Positions 48,454-58,777 of a stretch of 64,000 nt of DNA are shown in pieces; the stretch's first letter is position 1, and each line of letters begins with the position of its first letter. Made by a program: the position numbers and the translations under genes. The notes under the pieces are model-generated. The model had not been told where the DNA came from. It was given only the letters and a program-made list of their open reading frames with translations, and searched no databases. This DNA comes from Candidatus Nitrosopelagicus sp. (GTDB lineage: Archaea; Thermoproteota; Nitrososphaeria; Nitrososphaerales; Nitrosopumilaceae): contig JAOMEP010000003.1 of the NCBI GenBank assembly GCA_028345965.1, positions 1 through 64,000 of the forward strand. The letters are read 5' to 3'.

Positions 48454-49244
48454 TGGATGAGTCTGCAGAAATTGGAATTTTTGGCGGTACAGGAATTTAT
48501 GATTCAGGATTATTGAAAGAACCGAAAGAGATTGTAATAGATACACCATACGGAAAACCATCCGATTCAATAACAATTGGTGAGTTTAATGGAAGAAAAA
48601 TAGCATTTTTACCAAGACATGGAAAAAAACATACGATTCCACCACACATGATAAACTACAGAGCAAATATTTGGGCGTTCAAAGAATTAGGTGTAAAAAG
48701 AATTATCGCTCCATCAGCGGTGGGAAGTTTAAAAGAAGAGTTTGCTCCACGTGATTTTGCATTACCAACACAATTTTTAGATTTTACAAAATCAAGAAAA
48801 GGTTCATTTTCAGAAGATGGCAGAGTTATACATATTTCAGTTGCAGACCCATTCTGCCCAGAATTACAAAATGCAATTTTGGATGTAGCAAGTGAACAAG
48901 AATTAAAAATTCACAAAGAAGCAACTTACGTATGTATTGAAGGACCAAGATTCTCAACCAAAGCTGAATCAAAATTTTACAAAAGTACAGGTGCAGAAAT
49001 TATAGGTATGACACTTGTACCAGAATGTCAATTAGCTAGAGAGGCACAAATTTGTTATGCATCAATTTCAACAGTAACAGATTATGATGTATGGGCAGAA
49101 AAACCTGTTACTGCAAAAGAAGTAATTGCAACATTATCAAAAAATGTTGAATTAACAAAAAAACTTCTCACCGTACTAATTAATAAAATTCCAGTTTCAA
49201 AATCATGTTCGTGTGAAAAGGCATTAGAAGAAGCAGAATTTTAA
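48453..49244 (+). CDS. mtnP: S-methyl-5'-thioadenosine phosphorylase
   Basis: [46 protein letters not shown]. Confidence 0.95.
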   Translation: MDESAEIGIFGGTGIYDSGLLKEPKEIVIDTPYGKPSDSITIGEFNGRKIAFLPRHGKKHTIPPHMINYRANIWAFKELGVKRIIAPSAVGSLKEEFAPRDFALPTQFLDFTKSRKGSFSEDGRVIHISVADPFCPELQNAILDVASEQELKIHKEATYVCIEGPRFSTKAESKFYKSTGAEIIGMTLVPECQLAREAQICYASISTVTDYDVWAEKPVTAKEVIATLSKNVELTKKLLTVLINKIPVSKSCSCEKALEEAEF

Positions 49245-49525
49245 TCGTCAGCAAAAGATTCTCTTTGCAATCCTTCAGGTAGAGTAAGATCACCCTGAAT
49301 TAGATTTTTTTGTAAAGTATCAATCACAACATCAAGATCATAACCTAAATCTTTAATGTTTTTTTCAACATCTTCAGTAAGTTTTACACCTATATTTTGA
49401 CCTCCAATTCTTCCAAATGCAATTCCAGTGAAAGGAAATGAATTTTCATCTACAATAAAATTACCAACAATTTTTGCAGCCATTTGAGTACCAGTAATTT
49501 CTTGAACGTTAACAGTAATTTTCAA
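49241..49525 (-). CDS. Hypothetical protein
   Basis: ORF 94 aa. Confidence 0.65.
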   Translation of the reverse strand: MKITVNVQEITGTQMAAKIVGNFIVDENSFPFTGIAFGRIGGQNIGVKLTEDVEKNIKDLGYDLDVVIDTLQKNLIQGDLTLPEGLQRESFADD

Positions 49526-49527
49526 GA

Positions 49528-50010
49528 CTAAATTTCAACTGCAGTGTGTATATGATCTAATACAAGAAAACTTGAATGAAAATCATCTACAATTTTAAAA
49601 TCTTGAATTTTCAAGTCAATAAGTTTTTCATCAGATGTTTCAAATTTTATCATTCCAGTTTCTTTTAATTTAACTAATTTCCATTTGTCTTTTCCTTTCT
49701 GTAATTTACTTACAATAACTGCCCATTTTTCATTATCATCAATTCGTGGCATTCCAACTATATCAGAAATAGAATCAATTCCTAATGTTTTTTCTTCACA
49801 AAATGATTTCATGCATGCAGCACATCTCCAAACATCAACGGATCCAATTGTTCTTTCATCAATGTTAATGTTAACAGGAGCAAGGTATGTTATCTGAGGA
49901 TTGTTACAACATTTGTAAATCTCAGGAGCTTTTGGTTTATCTTCAGAGTCACCCAGAGTTTTTCTAGTATAGCTTTGAGGCTTTCCAGAAGGAGCATCAG
50001 ATTCACTCAT
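49528..50010 (-). CDS. Cys-containing hypothetical protein
   Basis: ORF 160 aa with CC and CxxC pairs (KCCNN, CAACM). Confidence 0.65.
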   Translation of the reverse strand: MSESDAPSGKPQSYTRKTLGDSEDKPKAPEIYKCCNNPQITYLAPVNINIDERTIGSVDVWRCAACMKSFCEEKTLGIDSISDIVGMPRIDDNEKWAVIVSKLQKGKDKWKLVKLKETGMIKFETSDEKLIDLKIQDFKIVDDFHSSFLVLDHIHTAVEI

Positions 50011-50021
50011 ATTTTTTCATT

Positions 50022-50384
50022 TTATTTGTTATATTTAGTCCTTGCATCATCATAAGATACTTCTAATGCAACACCAATGTTATCAATACTCAAGTTCTTC
50101 TTGAATTCTTTTTGTTCTCGTTCACACATTTTTCGATACATATTGACTGCAGTAAACCTAGGATGCATTGCCTCAAATTCATCATTTGGCATATCAATAA
50201 ATCCACCTAACTCTACTAGTTTTTTTGAATTTTGAGTTGCAACATCAAGAGAAATATTCAGATCACTTGAAAGTTTAGATGTATTCATTTTACCGTGAAT
50301 TACAATATGTAGAAAAATTTTTGCTTGAATTTCTGTTAATTTTATTTCAGATACAAGAGTTTTGATAATTTGTGATAGATTCAT
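50022..50384 (-). CDS. Winged-helix-like DNA-binding protein
   Basis: LTEIQAKIFLHIVIHGKMNTSKLSSDLNISLDVATQNSKKLVELGG (TrmB-like HTH). Confidence 0.65.
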   Translation of the reverse strand: MNLSQIIKTLVSEIKLTEIQAKIFLHIVIHGKMNTSKLSSDLNISLDVATQNSKKLVELGGFIDMPNDEFEAMHPRFTAVNMYRKMCEREQKEFKKNLSIDNIGVALEVSYDDARTKYNK

Positions 50385-50392
50385 TTCATTAA

Positions 50393-50632
50393 TTATAATT
50401 CAAAATCATCTTTTGGTTTTTTAACAAATTTCTTAGTTACGATTTTAAATGAAATACCTAATGTAATGAAATTGGTAATCAGTCCAGCAACACCACCAAA
50501 AATTAGATCACCAGTTATGGTCCATATAGCAAAAAATACAATCAATGTAGGAACAGCGATAATTATTGCGACTAAGGAGCCTTTAGTGATTAGATCCTTT
50601 GATGTTACTTTTTTTGCAGGGTTTTCAGTCAA
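50393..50632 (-). CDS. Small membrane protein (2 TM)
   Basis: ORF 79 aa hydrophobic. Confidence 0.55.
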   Translation of the reverse strand: MTENPAKKVTSKDLITKGSLVAIIIAVPTLIVFFAIWTITGDLIFGGVAGLITNFITLGISFKIVTKKFVKKPKDDFEL

Positions 50633-50703
50633 CAGTTTCAGATATGATTCTGCCTATAAAAATCAAAGATGCTTTATATTTGGTAAAACTAATTTTGTGT
50701 GTA

Positions 50704-51177
50704 TTGAGTAAATATGCAAATGCAACACAACCAACTGAAAAATCGCTAAATTATGTAATACCCATAGTTTTGCTAGTTTTTTTCGGATTAGTGTATGCAA
50801 TGTCACTACGAGCAGATAATGGATTTGTTAGTTTCATATTAATTGGAATTGCTCTAGTCACAATAGTTTACTGGACCAAAGTAATCAAGAAAATGGTTAT
50901 CACTCAAAAACCAAAATTTACTGCAAGAGAACAAGAAACAAAGAACTGGGTATATGATTTAATCAAAGGAGATAATGAAACAGTCTTTGTTGCAGAAGTT
51001 CCAGGACCAGAAGATAAAATCGCTGTCAGATTAATCGATGGTGTTTTATACATCAGAGGATCACAAGGATTTTCAAAAGAAGTTCAAATTGAAGGACCTA
51101 AAGAAATGGAAATTGGTGATTTCAAATATAGAAATGGTGTATTAACATTAAGAATTAAAACATCAGAAGCTCTTTGA
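50704..51177 (+). CDS. Membrane-anchored Hsp20/alpha-crystallin-like protein
   Basis: Two TM helices then VFVAEVPGPEDKIAVRLIDGVLYIRGSQGFSKEVQI...YRNGVLTLRIK; start probably TTG 50704. Confidence 0.65.
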   Translation: MSKYANATQPTEKSLNYVIPIVLLVFFGLVYAMSLRADNGFVSFILIGIALVTIVYWTKVIKKMVITQKPKFTAREQETKNWVYDLIKGDNETVFVAEVPGPEDKIAVRLIDGVLYIRGSQGFSKEVQIEGPKEMEIGDFKYRNGVLTLRIKTSEAL

Positions 51178-52284
51178 TTCTTCTAGTTTTTTTGGTAAAT
51201 ATTTCTCAGTGATATTATTAAGACCATATTTAGAAAATGCTTCCAGTTCTGCTTTTCGTTTAATCTTTATGAATACTTCAAGTTCTCTTTTCCATAATCC
51301 TTCTTGATATCTAGGATCTTTCAATAAATCGTAGCAACGTTTGATATCAGATTCTGTCATAGGTATTGTAGGAAGTTTGAATTTATCAATATCGGTAGCC
51401 CATACACCCATCCATTTTGCATCCGGTACAGTTAATCCTTTTAGATGAGCTGCGTTTGCCGAACCAGATTTTATAACCATCGCAATGTGTTCTCCATACA
51501 CATCACCGTCAGTTAAAATTACAACAGGTAAACCCATTTCATCATGTAATCGTTTTAACAAAGTACGAGTTGAACGAGGAGCTTGACCTCCAGTATTGAT
51601 AATTATTGATTTAAATTTTTTATCAACTTGTTCTTCCACAAATCTAGTGAACAAACCACCTTTTTCTATTGCAATTACAAGTTCAGCACTAGTATCAACT
51701 AACTCTGCAGAAGTCATACTTGGACCAATTGCATATCCATCAGGGTGACTAGAAAGATTTTGTGTTTTTCCTTCATATCCAGGTATTGTATATTCTATTG
51801 TCAAATCACCAAAAATACTACTTCTCTCTTCAGGAAATACATAGAAGTCTTCTCTAGGTTGAGACAAAACAGCTTCCAGATCAACTATGATGTTATCAGA
51901 TTCACCTTGATCTTCAAAATCTACAGCAAATGCTTGTGATGAATAGTAAACATCCCGAAGAGTAGAGGATTTTTTTTCATGTGTTAGTTTGTTGGCAAAA
52001 AATGCAAGCCACAATAATTGAGTAAATGAACGTAATTGTGAACTGTTTCTTGAACTTCTTAGAGAAGTGTTAGTTCCAAGTACATACTGTCTTAATTTTT
52101 TATCATAAATTATATTGCTGATAGAACGATTTGGGATTGAAAATTTTGGAAATTCTCCATTTTCAAGATCCTCATACACTTGAGCACCATGTTTTTTGAG
52201 AAGACTAATCAAATTTTTTGATTTGTCTATTTTCTCTTTTTTCGTTTGTTTTTTGGTTTCTTTTTTAGTCTGTTTTTTAGCCAT
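51163..52284 (-). CDS. top6A: DNA topoisomerase VI subunit A
   Basis: LRDVYYSSQAF, IEKGGLFTRFVEE, LTDGDVYGEHI. Confidence 0.96.
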   Translation of the reverse strand: MAKKQTKKETKKQTKKEKIDKSKNLISLLKKHGAQVYEDLENGEFPKFSIPNRSISNIIYDKKLRQYVLGTNTSLRSSRNSSQLRSFTQLLWLAFFANKLTHEKKSSTLRDVYYSSQAFAVDFEDQGESDNIIVDLEAVLSQPREDFYVFPEERSSIFGDLTIEYTIPGYEGKTQNLSSHPDGYAIGPSMTSAELVDTSAELVIAIEKGGLFTRFVEEQVDKKFKSIIINTGGQAPRSTRTLLKRLHDEMGLPVVILTDGDVYGEHIAMVIKSGSANAAHLKGLTVPDAKWMGVWATDIDKFKLPTIPMTESDIKRCYDLLKDPRYQEGLWKRELEVFIKIKRKAELEAFSKYGLNNITEKYLPKKLEESKSF

Positions 52285-54148
52285 TCTTTTTTATCTCCTC
52301 TGGCGGTCCATCTGAATTAGTCAATGCGGTTTCTTCTTTTATCATTTCTTTATAGTTTGGTTCTTTTTTGTTTCCAGATAATTCAGTACAAAATTGTGCA
52401 ACAAGCGGTAAATATTTTGAATATAGATTTGCACGTTTTTTTGCCATTTCGGCTTGACCTTTTTTAGACATATATCCAGAAAGTTTTCTTGATAAAAATT
52501 GAAGTGCTAATCTAAGTTCTTTTTCAATTTCAGGCCTGTCTGCAACATTTTCTTTTCCTACTGTTTTGTATGGCACTCTAGTTGAACATATATGAGAAAC
52601 GATAATCATAGGCGCAGAATCATTTTTCACTTTATAACGATTCCAATCGGTGTCTTTTACAACTTTTAGTACCACATCACTACCTTCATCATATAATAAT
52701 GGAATTCTATTTGCAAATCGGTAAACAGTAGTACCACGCGTTTCAATCTTACCTCCATACGCAATTCCCATTTCAATGACAAATGGGAATCCAGAATATG
52801 CAGATGCGGTTCTTTGAACTACTGCCATAAAATCAGGTTCGAATCTTCTCTCAATTCCTTTTTCAAGAGGACCGTCACCAAGTGGTGCCAAACATGTAGG
52901 ATCAGGAGATCTAAATCCTTCATATGTTTGCAATGCATCACTCAATTTTACTAATTCTTGGTCAGTCATATTTCCAACTCTAGTTTCTGGTTTAAACTTG
53001 GCAAATTTACAAAATTCCAATGCAGCTGTTGGACCTACTCTTTGGAATCTTTTAGATAAAAAGTGGGTGAGAGACTCACCTTGAACAGTATTTGCCAATT
53101 GTTTGTAGTAATGACTTTCAACATCCATATCAGCTACAAGGGTTTGAGAAGTGCTGTAATCCCAATAAATTAATTTATTATTTCTAAGATCAACATCTTC
53201 AATTCTAATTCTTTGTAATTTTTCAAAATCTGCTTCAAGGAATGACATTAGAGCAATCACAACACGTACAGGTCTGGTAAGCGATTTCCATTTTTTTTCT
53301 GTCTTTTTCATGATTTCATCATATGTAAATTTCTTTTTTGACATTCCAAGTTCTTTTCTAACTTTTTCAATCATTTTATCATCAACATTTGGAATTTGGT
53401 AATGTGTGTCCACAAGCATCCGACGAATTGTTTCAACATCAATTCCATAAGGATGAGGTGCAATAATTGTCGGGGCAGGCGGCATTGAACGAATTATTGC
53501 TTTATGATGGAATTTCTCGCCTTTAGGATCATCAAAAGATATAGTTGCATATGGAGTAATCAATGAAGTTTGATATACATAATCACGAATTTTTGTACCT
53601 GCTTTGGAATAATCACCATCTAAACAAATACTCACACTCAATCCTTTTTCAGAACTAGATGTTTCTTGTTTTTTTAGTATGACAGGTTTATTTTTTTGGA
53701 TATCAAGTAACATTTCATAATCAAAACGAGTTTTTCCATCTGCATTGCTTTTTACTTTTACAGCTTTGTTTGTAGTAATTTGCCCATACAGTATAGCCAT
53801 TGTTGCACCTAATCCGAACATTCCACGAGCTTGTTTAAGACCAAATTTTGAACCATACAAAACAGTTCCAAATGCAAGAGGGACATGTTTTGAAGGAATT
53901 CCGGGACCATTGTCTTTTACAGTTAAGATGTATTGTTTTGGGTCAGGTTTTTCTGGATCTACGGCTTTAATTGTCATGTGGATATTAGGTAAGATTCCAC
54001 TATGATCACACGCGTCAAGTGAATTTTCTACAAATTCACGTACTGCAGTGTATAATGAACGAGTAGGATTACTAAATCCTGCAAGATCACGATTACGGTA
54101 AAAGAACTCACTAGGAGAAATTTGATTGAATTGTTCTTTAGAAGACAT
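52277..54148 (-). CDS. top6B: DNA topoisomerase VI subunit B
   Basis: ISPSEFFYRNRDLAGFSNPTRSLYTAVREFVENSLDACD; start set at MSSKEQF. Confidence 0.96.
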   Translation of the reverse strand: MSSKEQFNQISPSEFFYRNRDLAGFSNPTRSLYTAVREFVENSLDACDHSGILPNIHMTIKAVDPEKPDPKQYILTVKDNGPGIPSKHVPLAFGTVLYGSKFGLKQARGMFGLGATMAILYGQITTNKAVKVKSNADGKTRFDYEMLLDIQKNKPVILKKQETSSSEKGLSVSICLDGDYSKAGTKIRDYVYQTSLITPYATISFDDPKGEKFHHKAIIRSMPPAPTIIAPHPYGIDVETIRRMLVDTHYQIPNVDDKMIEKVRKELGMSKKKFTYDEIMKKTEKKWKSLTRPVRVVIALMSFLEADFEKLQRIRIEDVDLRNNKLIYWDYSTSQTLVADMDVESHYYKQLANTVQGESLTHFLSKRFQRVGPTAALEFCKFAKFKPETRVGNMTDQELVKLSDALQTYEGFRSPDPTCLAPLGDGPLEKGIERRFEPDFMAVVQRTASAYSGFPFVIEMGIAYGGKIETRGTTVYRFANRIPLLYDEGSDVVLKVVKDTDWNRYKVKNDSAPMIIVSHICSTRVPYKTVGKENVADRPEIEKELRLALQFLSRKLSGYMSKKGQAEMAKKRANLYSKYLPLVAQFCTELSGNKKEPNYKEMIKEETALTNSDGPPEEIKKNG

Positions 54149-54707
54149 CTTGATTTTCCCACAATAATGCTTTATCAGCTTTTTCACGTCTTCTAGCAGA
54201 TTCCAGTTTACTGTAAACTGGACCATGCATACTACCACTACAAAGTGAAGCAATTGCATCAACTGCTAAGCGTAATTGATTTGGTTCTCCAATTATTCCA
54301 ACAGTTCTACCATAAACAGAAATTGTTGCACCAGTTAAATTTTCCATGTTTAACCTAGCCGTTCCATTTTCACCAATAATTCTTCCTTTAATTCGTTCAA
54401 TTTGATCAGGTGATTTTCCACCAAACTCACGCAAATCAATAACATGTAGACTATTTTCTCCACGTAAAAGTCGTAATGCATTTTCGGGGGAAAATCCTCT
54501 ACCAATTGCAGAAACAATTTCAACTGATTTGAATGGGCTTATGTTTCCATCAATTTTATCACTAGTAATCATTACTTCACCTGTTTCACTATCTATATTC
54601 AAATCAACATGACATTTTTTTTCGATTTGACGTTTGGTGCTTCCAGATTTTCCTATGATGACGCCAATTCTTTCAATTGGAATTCTAATTAATTTTTCAA
54701 AGCTCAT
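54138..54707 (-). CDS. KH-domain RNA-binding protein (Pno1/Dim2-like)
   Basis: RIGVIIGKSGSTKRQIEKK..., second KH RIIGENGTARLNMENLTGA. Confidence 0.9.
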   Translation of the reverse strand: MSFEKLIRIPIERIGVIIGKSGSTKRQIEKKCHVDLNIDSETGEVMITSDKIDGNISPFKSVEIVSAIGRGFSPENALRLLRGENSLHVIDLREFGGKSPDQIERIKGRIIGENGTARLNMENLTGATISVYGRTVGIIGEPNQLRLAVDAIASLCSGSMHGPVYSKLESARRREKADKALLWENQDVF

Positions 54708-55483
54708 TTTGTTATCCTTTCGAGAATATCAACAGGGTTTTCTACTGTTAATCCTCGTTTTACAAAGAAGTTGGTTATGTTATTAATGTCTCTTTTCAAA
54801 AAATTCATTGTATTAGGGTGCGTTGTATCAACTGCAGATCCCAAATCAAACAATTTTAGACCAGTTTTTGTTTTAAAAATATTATATTCTGAAAAATCAC
54901 CATGAACTAATTTTGCTTTTTTGAATAAATCAGAAATTAAAGTGATTGATTGACGGTAATCATTTTCATCAACTTCAGATTCCAATAGAGTATTCTCAGG
55001 TTTTCCATCTTTTCCCTCGAAATCCATTATCAGAATATTCTTTGATACATGTCTAGGTTTTACCACAGATATTCCACAGTCATAACATTTTGAAATATTT
55101 TGGAATTCTTTTCTAGCCCAGAGATAAACTAGATTTTTTGTTCCTTTTTTAACATTGGTAAATCTAGGATCACCCATAACATATTGACTTCTTTTTTTAA
55201 AATTTGATGTAGTAACCAAGTAAATTTTTAATGCTATATCATTATTTTCAGCATCTTTTGCCCAAAATACTACAGATTCCTTTCCAGCTTTTACAACTCC
55301 ATTGACATAAGAAATTATTTTCGATGTAATTAGATCATAAAGTTGCATTACAGTAATTTTATCTAAAACCTCATTGACTACTTTATTTTTTTTAAACCCG
55401 TCATCTAGAGTCTTCTTTTTTTTCTTTTGTTCAAGTTTAGACTTTATCTTTAATTCAATTTTTTTTTCAGAATTATTTGACAT
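54704..55483 (-). CDS. rio1: RIO1-type serine protein kinase
   Basis: VVKAGKESVVFWAKD, WARKEFQNISKC, LVHGDFSEYNI, LFDLGSAVD. Confidence 0.95.
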   Translation of the reverse strand: MSNNSEKKIELKIKSKLEQKKKKKTLDDGFKKNKVVNEVLDKITVMQLYDLITSKIISYVNGVVKAGKESVVFWAKDAENNDIALKIYLVTTSNFKKRSQYVMGDPRFTNVKKGTKNLVYLWARKEFQNISKCYDCGISVVKPRHVSKNILIMDFEGKDGKPENTLLESEVDENDYRQSITLISDLFKKAKLVHGDFSEYNIFKTKTGLKLFDLGSAVDTTHPNTMNFLKRDINNITNFFVKRGLTVENPVDILERITK

Positions 55484-55523
55484 GTCTTATATCATGCCTA
55501 CAAATAAAAAATCATTTCTAAGA

Positions 55524-55835
55524 TCAAAAGTCTTTTGGAATATGATCGTTATCTTTTAACCAGTCAACTTGAGGTAAAGTGAATCTCCAAACTATATCAC
55601 CACGTTCATCTTGTTTAAAATCCCAAGGTGCAATTACCACAACATCATTGTCTCTAATCCAAATTCTTCTTTTTAATTTTCCTCTAATTCTACCTCTTCT
55701 AGTAATATCATCAGTACATTTTACAAGAACTTGATCACTTCCTAATAGCTTAATCACCCTACCATACATTTCACCTTCTTCAGCTAATCTAATTTCTTTT
55801 AATGCACTTTCATTGAGTACTTTACGTTTTCCCAC
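55524..55835 (-). CDS. eif1a: Translation initiation factor 1A
   Basis: GEMYGRVIKLLGSDQVLVKCTDDITRRGRIRGKLKRRIWIRDNDVVVIAPWD. Confidence 0.95.
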   Translation of the reverse strand: MGKRKVLNESALKEIRLAEEGEMYGRVIKLLGSDQVLVKCTDDITRRGRIRGKLKRRIWIRDNDVVVIAPWDFKQDERGDIVWRFTLPQVDWLKDNDHIPKDF

Positions 55836-55871
55836 GCAAAAGATATGTAAATTTTGTATATAATTGTGGTG

Positions 55872-56168
55872 TTACATCTTGAATACTATTAAAAATGGAA
55901 CACCTTCAATACGTCGTATACTTTTTTCAGAACCAATTCCCATACTTGTTGCAAGTGAGACTGTTTTTTCACCAACCATATTGATAGAGTTACATTTTGT
56001 TAGTAGATTTTTTGCTTCATGTTCATCAACATCTCTTTCAGCATAATAATTTGGATTAATTCTAATTTTTGTTTTTCCATCTTGAAGAGTTTTATCTATT
56101 AATTCTGGATCACAAATATTTAACATTAAATTTCCACTTGCGCTAATAACTTTTGTAGAAAAAAGCAT
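55872..56168 (-). CDS. DUF424 family protein
   Basis: NLMLNICDPELIDKTLQDGKTKIRINPNYYAERDVDEHEAKNLLTKCNSINMVGEKTVSLA. Confidence 0.85.
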   Translation of the reverse strand: MLFSTKVISASGNLMLNICDPELIDKTLQDGKTKIRINPNYYAERDVDEHEAKNLLTKCNSINMVGEKTVSLATSMGIGSEKSIRRIEGVPFLIVFKM

Positions 56169-56587
56169 TATGCATATTTACCTTTGATTGTAGATTTTGC
56201 TCCACATGCCTCACAAATTAGAAAAGAAATTCTATTTTGTTTTTCCACCTTGGTATCAGGGCTTTGGCATGTTGGACATTCAACATAATCCTTCAGGTAT
56301 ATCCCAAACAATCTAGTAAAATCATCCGGATCACGTTTACCAACAAAAATTGCTTTTTCACCTACACGATCAGCAGGTACAGCGAATTCTTTTGACAAAT
56401 ATTGTAAGATGATGTTAGGTTCTCGTCTTAGTGCTTTTGGAAAGTCTGCAAAATTTCTAAGAATTGTTTTTTTTCCTTCCCAGGTAATATCAATTGGAGG
56501 TAACTCAAAACGTTTACCGGAGGAGGATGTGTTTGAAATATTTTTTTCAATTCTTTTTAGTAAATTTTCATAGTCAGACTTTGTCAT
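56168..56587 (-). CDS. Translation initiation factor 2 subunit beta
   Basis: YLSKEFAVPADRVGEKAIFVGK..., Zn ribbon CPTCQSPDT...CEACGAKS. Confidence 0.94.
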   Translation of the reverse strand: MTKSDYENLLKRIEKNISNTSSSGKRFELPPIDITWEGKKTILRNFADFPKALRREPNIILQYLSKEFAVPADRVGEKAIFVGKRDPDDFTRLFGIYLKDYVECPTCQSPDTKVEKQNRISFLICEACGAKSTIKGKYA

Positions 56588-56644
56588 AACTAACAGTTGT
56601 TCAAATCCCCTATATGGGTTTAGTTAGAAAAAGGAAAGGAGAGT

Positions 56645-56788
56645 CTAAGGTTTACCTATTCGGAAAACTTTAGTTCCGCATTCGCCACACACGCCTTTTA
56701 CAGCTGGACGTCCATTTTTCAATTTAGTCTCTTCTGGGTTTTGAATTTCTCTTTTTTGTCTGCATTTTACGCAATATGCTTCAGTCAT
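56645..56788 (-). CDS. Small Zn-ribbon protein (DUF5679-like), 47 aa
   Basis: MTEAYCVKCRQKREIQNPEETKLKNGRPAVKGVCGECGTKVFRIGKP; below track cutoff. Confidence 0.85.
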   Translation of the reverse strand: MTEAYCVKCRQKREIQNPEETKLKNGRPAVKGVCGECGTKVFRIGKP

Positions 56789-56981
56789 ATATCAAACACA
56801 AAACAATCTTCTATTTGAAAAGAGAATGTGAATATTATTTCACTCTAGGCTAGACGTGAAGGATCTTTTTTATTAACTAATTTGGAATAATTTCTAAATT
56901 TGATCAAAAATATTGAATTTTTTCAAAAAATGAGTAAAATTAAAATAAAATAGATCAGTATTATAATGATCAAAGATTGGT

Positions 56982-57491
56982 ATGGACATGGGTTCCAAGA
57001 AAGGAGTTGTAATTACAGTAGCAATATTAGTTGTAATAACAATTGCAAGTTTTTCAGTTTGGATAGTAAATAATTCAACAAACACAGAAATGACAATTGT
57101 AGTTACTGATTTTCAGAATCATCAAGAGGGCATCACAGAAAGACACAAAATTATTTCAAATGCTATAGAAACCTCATTTTCAAAATTAATTAATGAACAA
57201 ATTTCAACCGACGAATATCTTAGAATTGCAGAGGTTTCTTCATCACAAAATAATGCCTTACTAATGGAATTAGCATATAGTGATGCACCAGAAGAATGGC
57301 AAGAAAGTTACATTAATCGAATTGCATCACTAAAATCATTTGAAGCATACATCATAGAAACAATGGTTATGGCAAATCTAATCAATAATGATGGAGAGAT
57401 AGAACAAAGAACTGAAATTTTGAACAATATAGAGAAATTAAAAGAAGAGTCAATTCAATATGCCAAAATGGCAGATTCCTCAAAACCGTGA
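56982..57491 (+). CDS. Membrane-anchored helical hypothetical protein
   Basis: N-terminal TM then helical region, 169 aa. Confidence 0.65.
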   Translation: MDMGSKKGVVITVAILVVITIASFSVWIVNNSTNTEMTIVVTDFQNHQEGITERHKIISNAIETSFSKLINEQISTDEYLRIAEVSSSQNNALLMELAYSDAPEEWQESYINRIASLKSFEAYIIETMVMANLINNDGEIEQRTEILNNIEKLKEESIQYAKMADSSKP

Positions 57492-57560
57492 GTAAGTACA
57501 AAAAATACTATATTCATTAGTTGGAAATCATTAAAAGGTAATTTTGCAATAATAGTCATA

Positions 57561-58700
57561 ATGTCAGAGAATAAGAAATTAGAGAGAGATATAGAATCTA
57601 CCGTGGCATCGAAGCTACTTGTAATTTGTGTAGATAGAGACGATGACGTTGGAAAAAAAGCGGGAATTACAACTCCAGTAGTAGGAAGAGATTCATGTAT
57701 CAACGCGGCACAAAGACTTGCTTTAGAGGATCCAGAGGATGCTGATTCAAATTCTATATTTTATGCTGTAAAAACTTATGAAGATTTGGTCAGCAAAGGA
57801 TACAATGTAGAAGTTGTAGTAGTAGCAGGCGTAGATAAAAGAGGAGTTCAAGCAGATGAAAAAATTGTTAATGAAATAAAATCAGTTTTACAAACATTTT
57901 CAGCGAATGGTGCAGTAATTGTTTCAGACGGTGAAGATGATGAAATGGTAATACCAGTTATTCAAAATGTAATACCAGTTGTATCAGTTCAAAGAGTTGT
58001 TATGCAAGTTAGTAGAACAATTGAACATTCCTATGCAGTATTTGGAAAGTTTTTGAAGACTGCAATGTATGATAAGACGTATTCAAAATTCTTTTTAGGA
58101 GTTCCAGGAATTTTATTGTTAATTGGAGGTATTGGAACAGTAGTAGGATACACTGCAGAGATTTTTGCAGTTTTAGTTAGTATTTTAGGTGGTGCATTTC
58201 TTATTCGTGCATTTGACATAGACAAATCATGGTCTAATTGGACAAAAGCAACGCCAACAGGATTCATTAGAATATTTGCACTCGTAACAGGAGTAATTCT
58301 AATTCTTGCGTCAGTACCAGCAGGTGTTACAAATATTGATCCACAATTATTTGAAAATGAAATAGATTTCTCACAATCATTATCAAATCAAATAGTAATT
58401 GGACAGTTTCTTCAAGGTTTGTTTCCATTTTTATGGATGGGACTCGGTACAATTGCAGCTGGGATTTTAATTAGTAATTGGCTAAATAGAAAATTAAAAC
58501 ATATTAGCGATGTATTAAGAATTATCGTATTAGCTGCAATTTATCCAACAGTTGCTCAATTTACAAACATACTAACTACTAATGAGAGTTCATTTTCATT
58601 AATTCCACCATTGTTAGCAGGTGCAGCAATAACACTGATATCAGCCACACTACTTTTCCGTAGATACAGGAAACGAGGTGGCAAATTATTAACGGAATAA
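57561..58700 (+). CDS. DUF373 family membrane protein
   Basis: LVICVDRDDDVGKKAGITTPVVGRD... plus TM region. Confidence 0.85.
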   Translation: MSENKKLERDIESTVASKLLVICVDRDDDVGKKAGITTPVVGRDSCINAAQRLALEDPEDADSNSIFYAVKTYEDLVSKGYNVEVVVVAGVDKRGVQADEKIVNEIKSVLQTFSANGAVIVSDGEDDEMVIPVIQNVIPVVSVQRVVMQVSRTIEHSYAVFGKFLKTAMYDKTYSKFFLGVPGILLLIGGIGTVVGYTAEIFAVLVSILGGAFLIRAFDIDKSWSNWTKATPTGFIRIFALVTGVILILASVPAGVTNIDPQLFENEIDFSQSLSNQIVIGQFLQGLFPFLWMGLGTIAAGILISNWLNRKLKHISDVLRIIVLAAIYPTVAQFTNILTTNESSFSLIPPLLAGAAITLISATLLFRRYRKRGGKLLTE

Positions 58701-58777
58701 AAGACGCAGCATTATATCTTTCAGGATTTTATTCAATCTATTCCAAGAGACTGGAAAATGATATCCTTCAAGGCGAT

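Noticed and set aside
52277-54262. N-terminal extension MMQLLHFVVVVCMVQ... of top6B in the ORF track
   Set aside because: Overlaps the KH-protein gene; MSSKEQFNQISPSEFF at 54148 is the family-typical start
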